NCBI GenBank assembly: GCA_937896275.1
Contig: CALBMW010000552.1
Coordinates: 1 to 6,808, forward strand
Length of the DNA stretch: 6,808 nucleotides
Direction: 5' to 3'
Source: an uncultured Myxococcales bacterium
Lineage (GTDB): Bacteria; Myxococcota_A; Bradymonadia; UBA7976; UBA1532
Position numbers and translations under genes: made by a program. Numbering within the stretch: position 1 is the first letter of the stretch; every line of letters starts with the position of its first letter. Below are positions 5,457 to 6,808 of this stretch, piece after piece. Below the pieces are notes generated by a model, which searched no databases, was not told where the DNA came from, and saw only the letters and a program-made list of their open reading frames with translations.

Positions 5457-6527
5457 ATGATGGCGAAGCGGAAGCACAACTTCAACGCCGGGCCGGGGGC
5501 TTTGCCAATGGCCGTGCTCCAAACGGTCCAGCGTGACCTGCTCGACCAGGGCGGGCACGGCCTGAGCGTCATGGAGATGAGCCACCGATCGGCCGCCTAC
5601 GCGCCGATCATCGATGGCGCGCGCGCGGCCATCGGAGAGCTGTACGACCTGCCCGACACCCACGAGGTGCTCTTCCTGCAGGGCGGGGCGAGCCTCCAGT
5701 TCGCCATGGTGCCGCTGAACCTGGGTTCCGGCGGCGCCTACGTGAACACGGGCGTCTGGGCCACCAAGGCGCTGAAGGAGGCGCGGATCATCGGCGAGGC
5801 GCACGAGATCTGGAGCAGCGCCGCCGAGAACTTCGGCCACGTGCCCGGCCCCGAGGTCGCGCTGGCCGTGCCCGAGGGCGCGCCTTACCTGCACTTCACC
5901 AGCAACAACACCATCTACGGGACCCAGTGGGACCACGTGCCCCCGGCCGACGCGCCGCTGGTCGGCGACCTGTCGAGCGACTTCATGTCGCGCCCGGTGG
6001 ACGTGACCCCCTTCGATCTGATCTACGCCGGCGCACAGAAGAACGCCGGCCCGTCGGGGGTGACGGTGATCATCGCGCGCAAGACCGTGAGCCGGCGCTT
6101 TGGCGGGGACGAGCGCACGCCGAAGATCCTGCGGTACGCGACCCACGCGTCGCAGGACTCGATGTTCAACACGCCGCCCACCTTCGCGATCTACGTGGTG
6201 GGCCTGGTGGCGCGCTGGGTGCAGGCCCAGGGCGGCCTCGAGGGCATGGCGCGCACTAACGAGGCCAAGGCGCGCTTGCTCTACGAGGCCATCGATCGGA
6301 GCCCCGGCTTCGAGGGCATGGCCCGCCCAGACAGCCGGTCGCGCATGAACGTCACCTTCACGACGGGCGACAAGGCCCGTGACGCGGCCTTCGTGCAGCG
6401 AGCCGAGGCGCTGGACATGATCGGCCTCAAGGGGCACCGCGATCTGGGCGGGCTGCGGGCGTCCATCTACAACGCGGTGCCGATGGCGTCGGTCGAGGCG
6501 CTCGTGGATCTCATTCGATCGGTTTGA
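5457..6527 (+). CDS. serC: Phosphoserine aminotransferase
   Basis: This PLP enzyme of 356 residues (355 from the second ATG) converts 3-phosphohydroxypyruvate plus glutamate to O-phosphoserine in serine synthesis, and acts on the matching substrate of the pyridoxal 5'-phosphate pathway in bacteria that use it. The order of motifs is that of SerC: NFNAGPGALP (8-17), VMEMSHRS (38-45), FLQGGASLQF (73-82, phosphate-binding loop), TSNNTIYGTQW (148-158), DLSSDFMS (171-178, Asp171 facing the PLP ring), the Schiff-base Lys195 in YAGAQKNAGPSG, and NTPPTFAIYV (238-247). It ends GHRDLGGLRASIYNAVP (326-342). The length is normal. It diverges from hemE and no serA or serB is adjacent. Its last 17 bp overlap the convergent gene on the other strand. 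Which of the two adjacent ATGs is used is open. Confidence 0.97.
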   Translation: MMAKRKHNFNAGPGALPMAVLQTVQRDLLDQGGHGLSVMEMSHRSAAYAPIIDGARAAIGELYDLPDTHEVLFLQGGASLQFAMVPLNLGSGGAYVNTGVWATKALKEARIIGEAHEIWSSAAENFGHVPGPEVALAVPEGAPYLHFTSNNTIYGTQWDHVPPADAPLVGDLSSDFMSRPVDVTPFDLIYAGAQKNAGPSGVTVIIARKTVSRRFGGDERTPKILRYATHASQDSMFNTPPTFAIYVVGLVARWVQAQGGLEGMARTNEAKARLLYEAIDRSPGFEGMARPDSRSRMNVTFTTGDKARDAAFVQRAEALDMIGLKGHRDLGGLRASIYNAVPMASVEALVDLIRSV

Positions 6528-6808
6528 CGGCGCAGCCCCACGGCTCGACGCGCTCCTGGGCGCCGTCGTCGTCCAGATCCAGCACTACCGCCGCGCCGTC
6601 GGGGCGCGCCGCCAGCGCCGGCGGCCAGACGGCCCAGCCGCCGAGGGGCGTGGCAAGGGCCAGGCGGACGCCGTGCCCGCAGCCCAGCGGCCCACGGTCG
6701 GTGACGCGACCCACCCCACCGGCCAAGGCCCGCACAATGGCGCCCGGCGGCACGAGATCCGCGCAGTCGGCCGGCCCACGGCGCTCCACCCACAGCGGGT
6801 CGTAGCAG
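6511..6808 (-). CDS. C-terminal part of an uncharacterised protein (runs off right edge)
   Basis: The frame is open from the right edge (6807, reading CYDPLWVERRGPADCADL...) to TGA at 6513-6511, at least 99 residues. It uses G or C at nearly every third position, as the real genes here do. A GTG at 6789 could start a 92-residue protein, but the frame continues upstream without a stop, so the true start is probably outside the window. Near the end VVLDLDDDGAQERVEPWGC contains a DxDxDGxxE pattern (DLDDDGAQE) like the calcium-binding loops of FG-GAP or EF-hand-type repeats. Four cysteines (one in CYDP, one in ADCA, one in LGCG, one in WGCAV) and glycine-rich turns would fit an exported protein. 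The function is unknown and the calcium-loop reading rests on one short motif. It converges on serC with a 17-bp overlap. Confidence 0.6.
   Translation of the reverse strand, partial: CYDPLWVERRGPADCADLVPPGAIVRALAGGVGRVTDRGPLGCGHGVRLALATPLGGWAVWPPALAARPDGAAVVLDLDDDGAQERVEPWGCAVKPIE

Noticed and set aside
5403..6437. Long in-frame extension of hemE to the right on the minus strand
   Set aside because: It lies antisense to serC and upstream of a well-placed start with a ribosome binding site. HemE is full length without it.

Overview
The window is a piece of a very GC-rich bacterial chromosome (roughly 70% G+C by eye, with third codon positions almost all G or C). Several traits suggest a myxobacterium-like member of the Myxococcota: a Pro-Asp-Ala-Ala-Ala low-complexity protein tail at the left edge, a Hanks-type Ser/Thr kinase with a long helical C-terminus, and the oxygen-dependent (HemY-type) protoporphyrinogen oxidase next to hemE. 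This placement is an inference from gene content and composition. There is no rRNA or other phylogenetic marker here.

Layout, left to right. (1) Positions 1-77 are the 3' end of a plus-strand gene whose product ends in five PDAA[ATR] pentapeptides. (2) Positions 97-456 (minus) encode a divergent, stand-alone GroES-like protein, back-to-back with (3) a plus-strand protein of unassigned function at 511-1182 that loosely resembles the DUF4261 family. (4) A 109-bp gap with small palindromes and a 9-codon mini-ORF precedes (5) a 551-residue soluble Ser/Thr protein kinase with a long coiled-coil tail at 1292-2947. (6) A GC-rich hairpin at 2975-2994 separates the kinase from the convergent minus-strand haem pair. 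(7) hemE (5402 to 4359) and hemG/hemY (4362 to 3001) overlap by an ATGA and are read right to left. (8) serC (5457-6527, plus) diverges from hemE across a 54-bp gap. (9) A minus-strand gene running off the right edge ends at 6511, overlapping the end of serC by 17 bp.

How the genes work together: HemE makes coproporphyrinogen III from uroporphyrinogen III, and HemG/HemY carries out the oxidation that aromatises the ring two steps later in the classical pathway. Together they form a coupled two-gene haem unit that lacks hemF/hemN and hemH here. SerC supplies phosphoserine for serine biosynthesis, and the PLP enzyme shares only its intergenic control region with the haem genes. The kinase, the GroES-like protein and the 511-1182 protein have no visible functional link to these pathways.

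I see no mobile element, CRISPR array, tRNA or rRNA. Most of the window is ordinary core metabolism. The items most worth a second look are the orphan GroES-like protein with its divergent neighbour, the kinase with its helical tail and ATGA-overlapping mini-ORF, and the incomplete right-edge protein.
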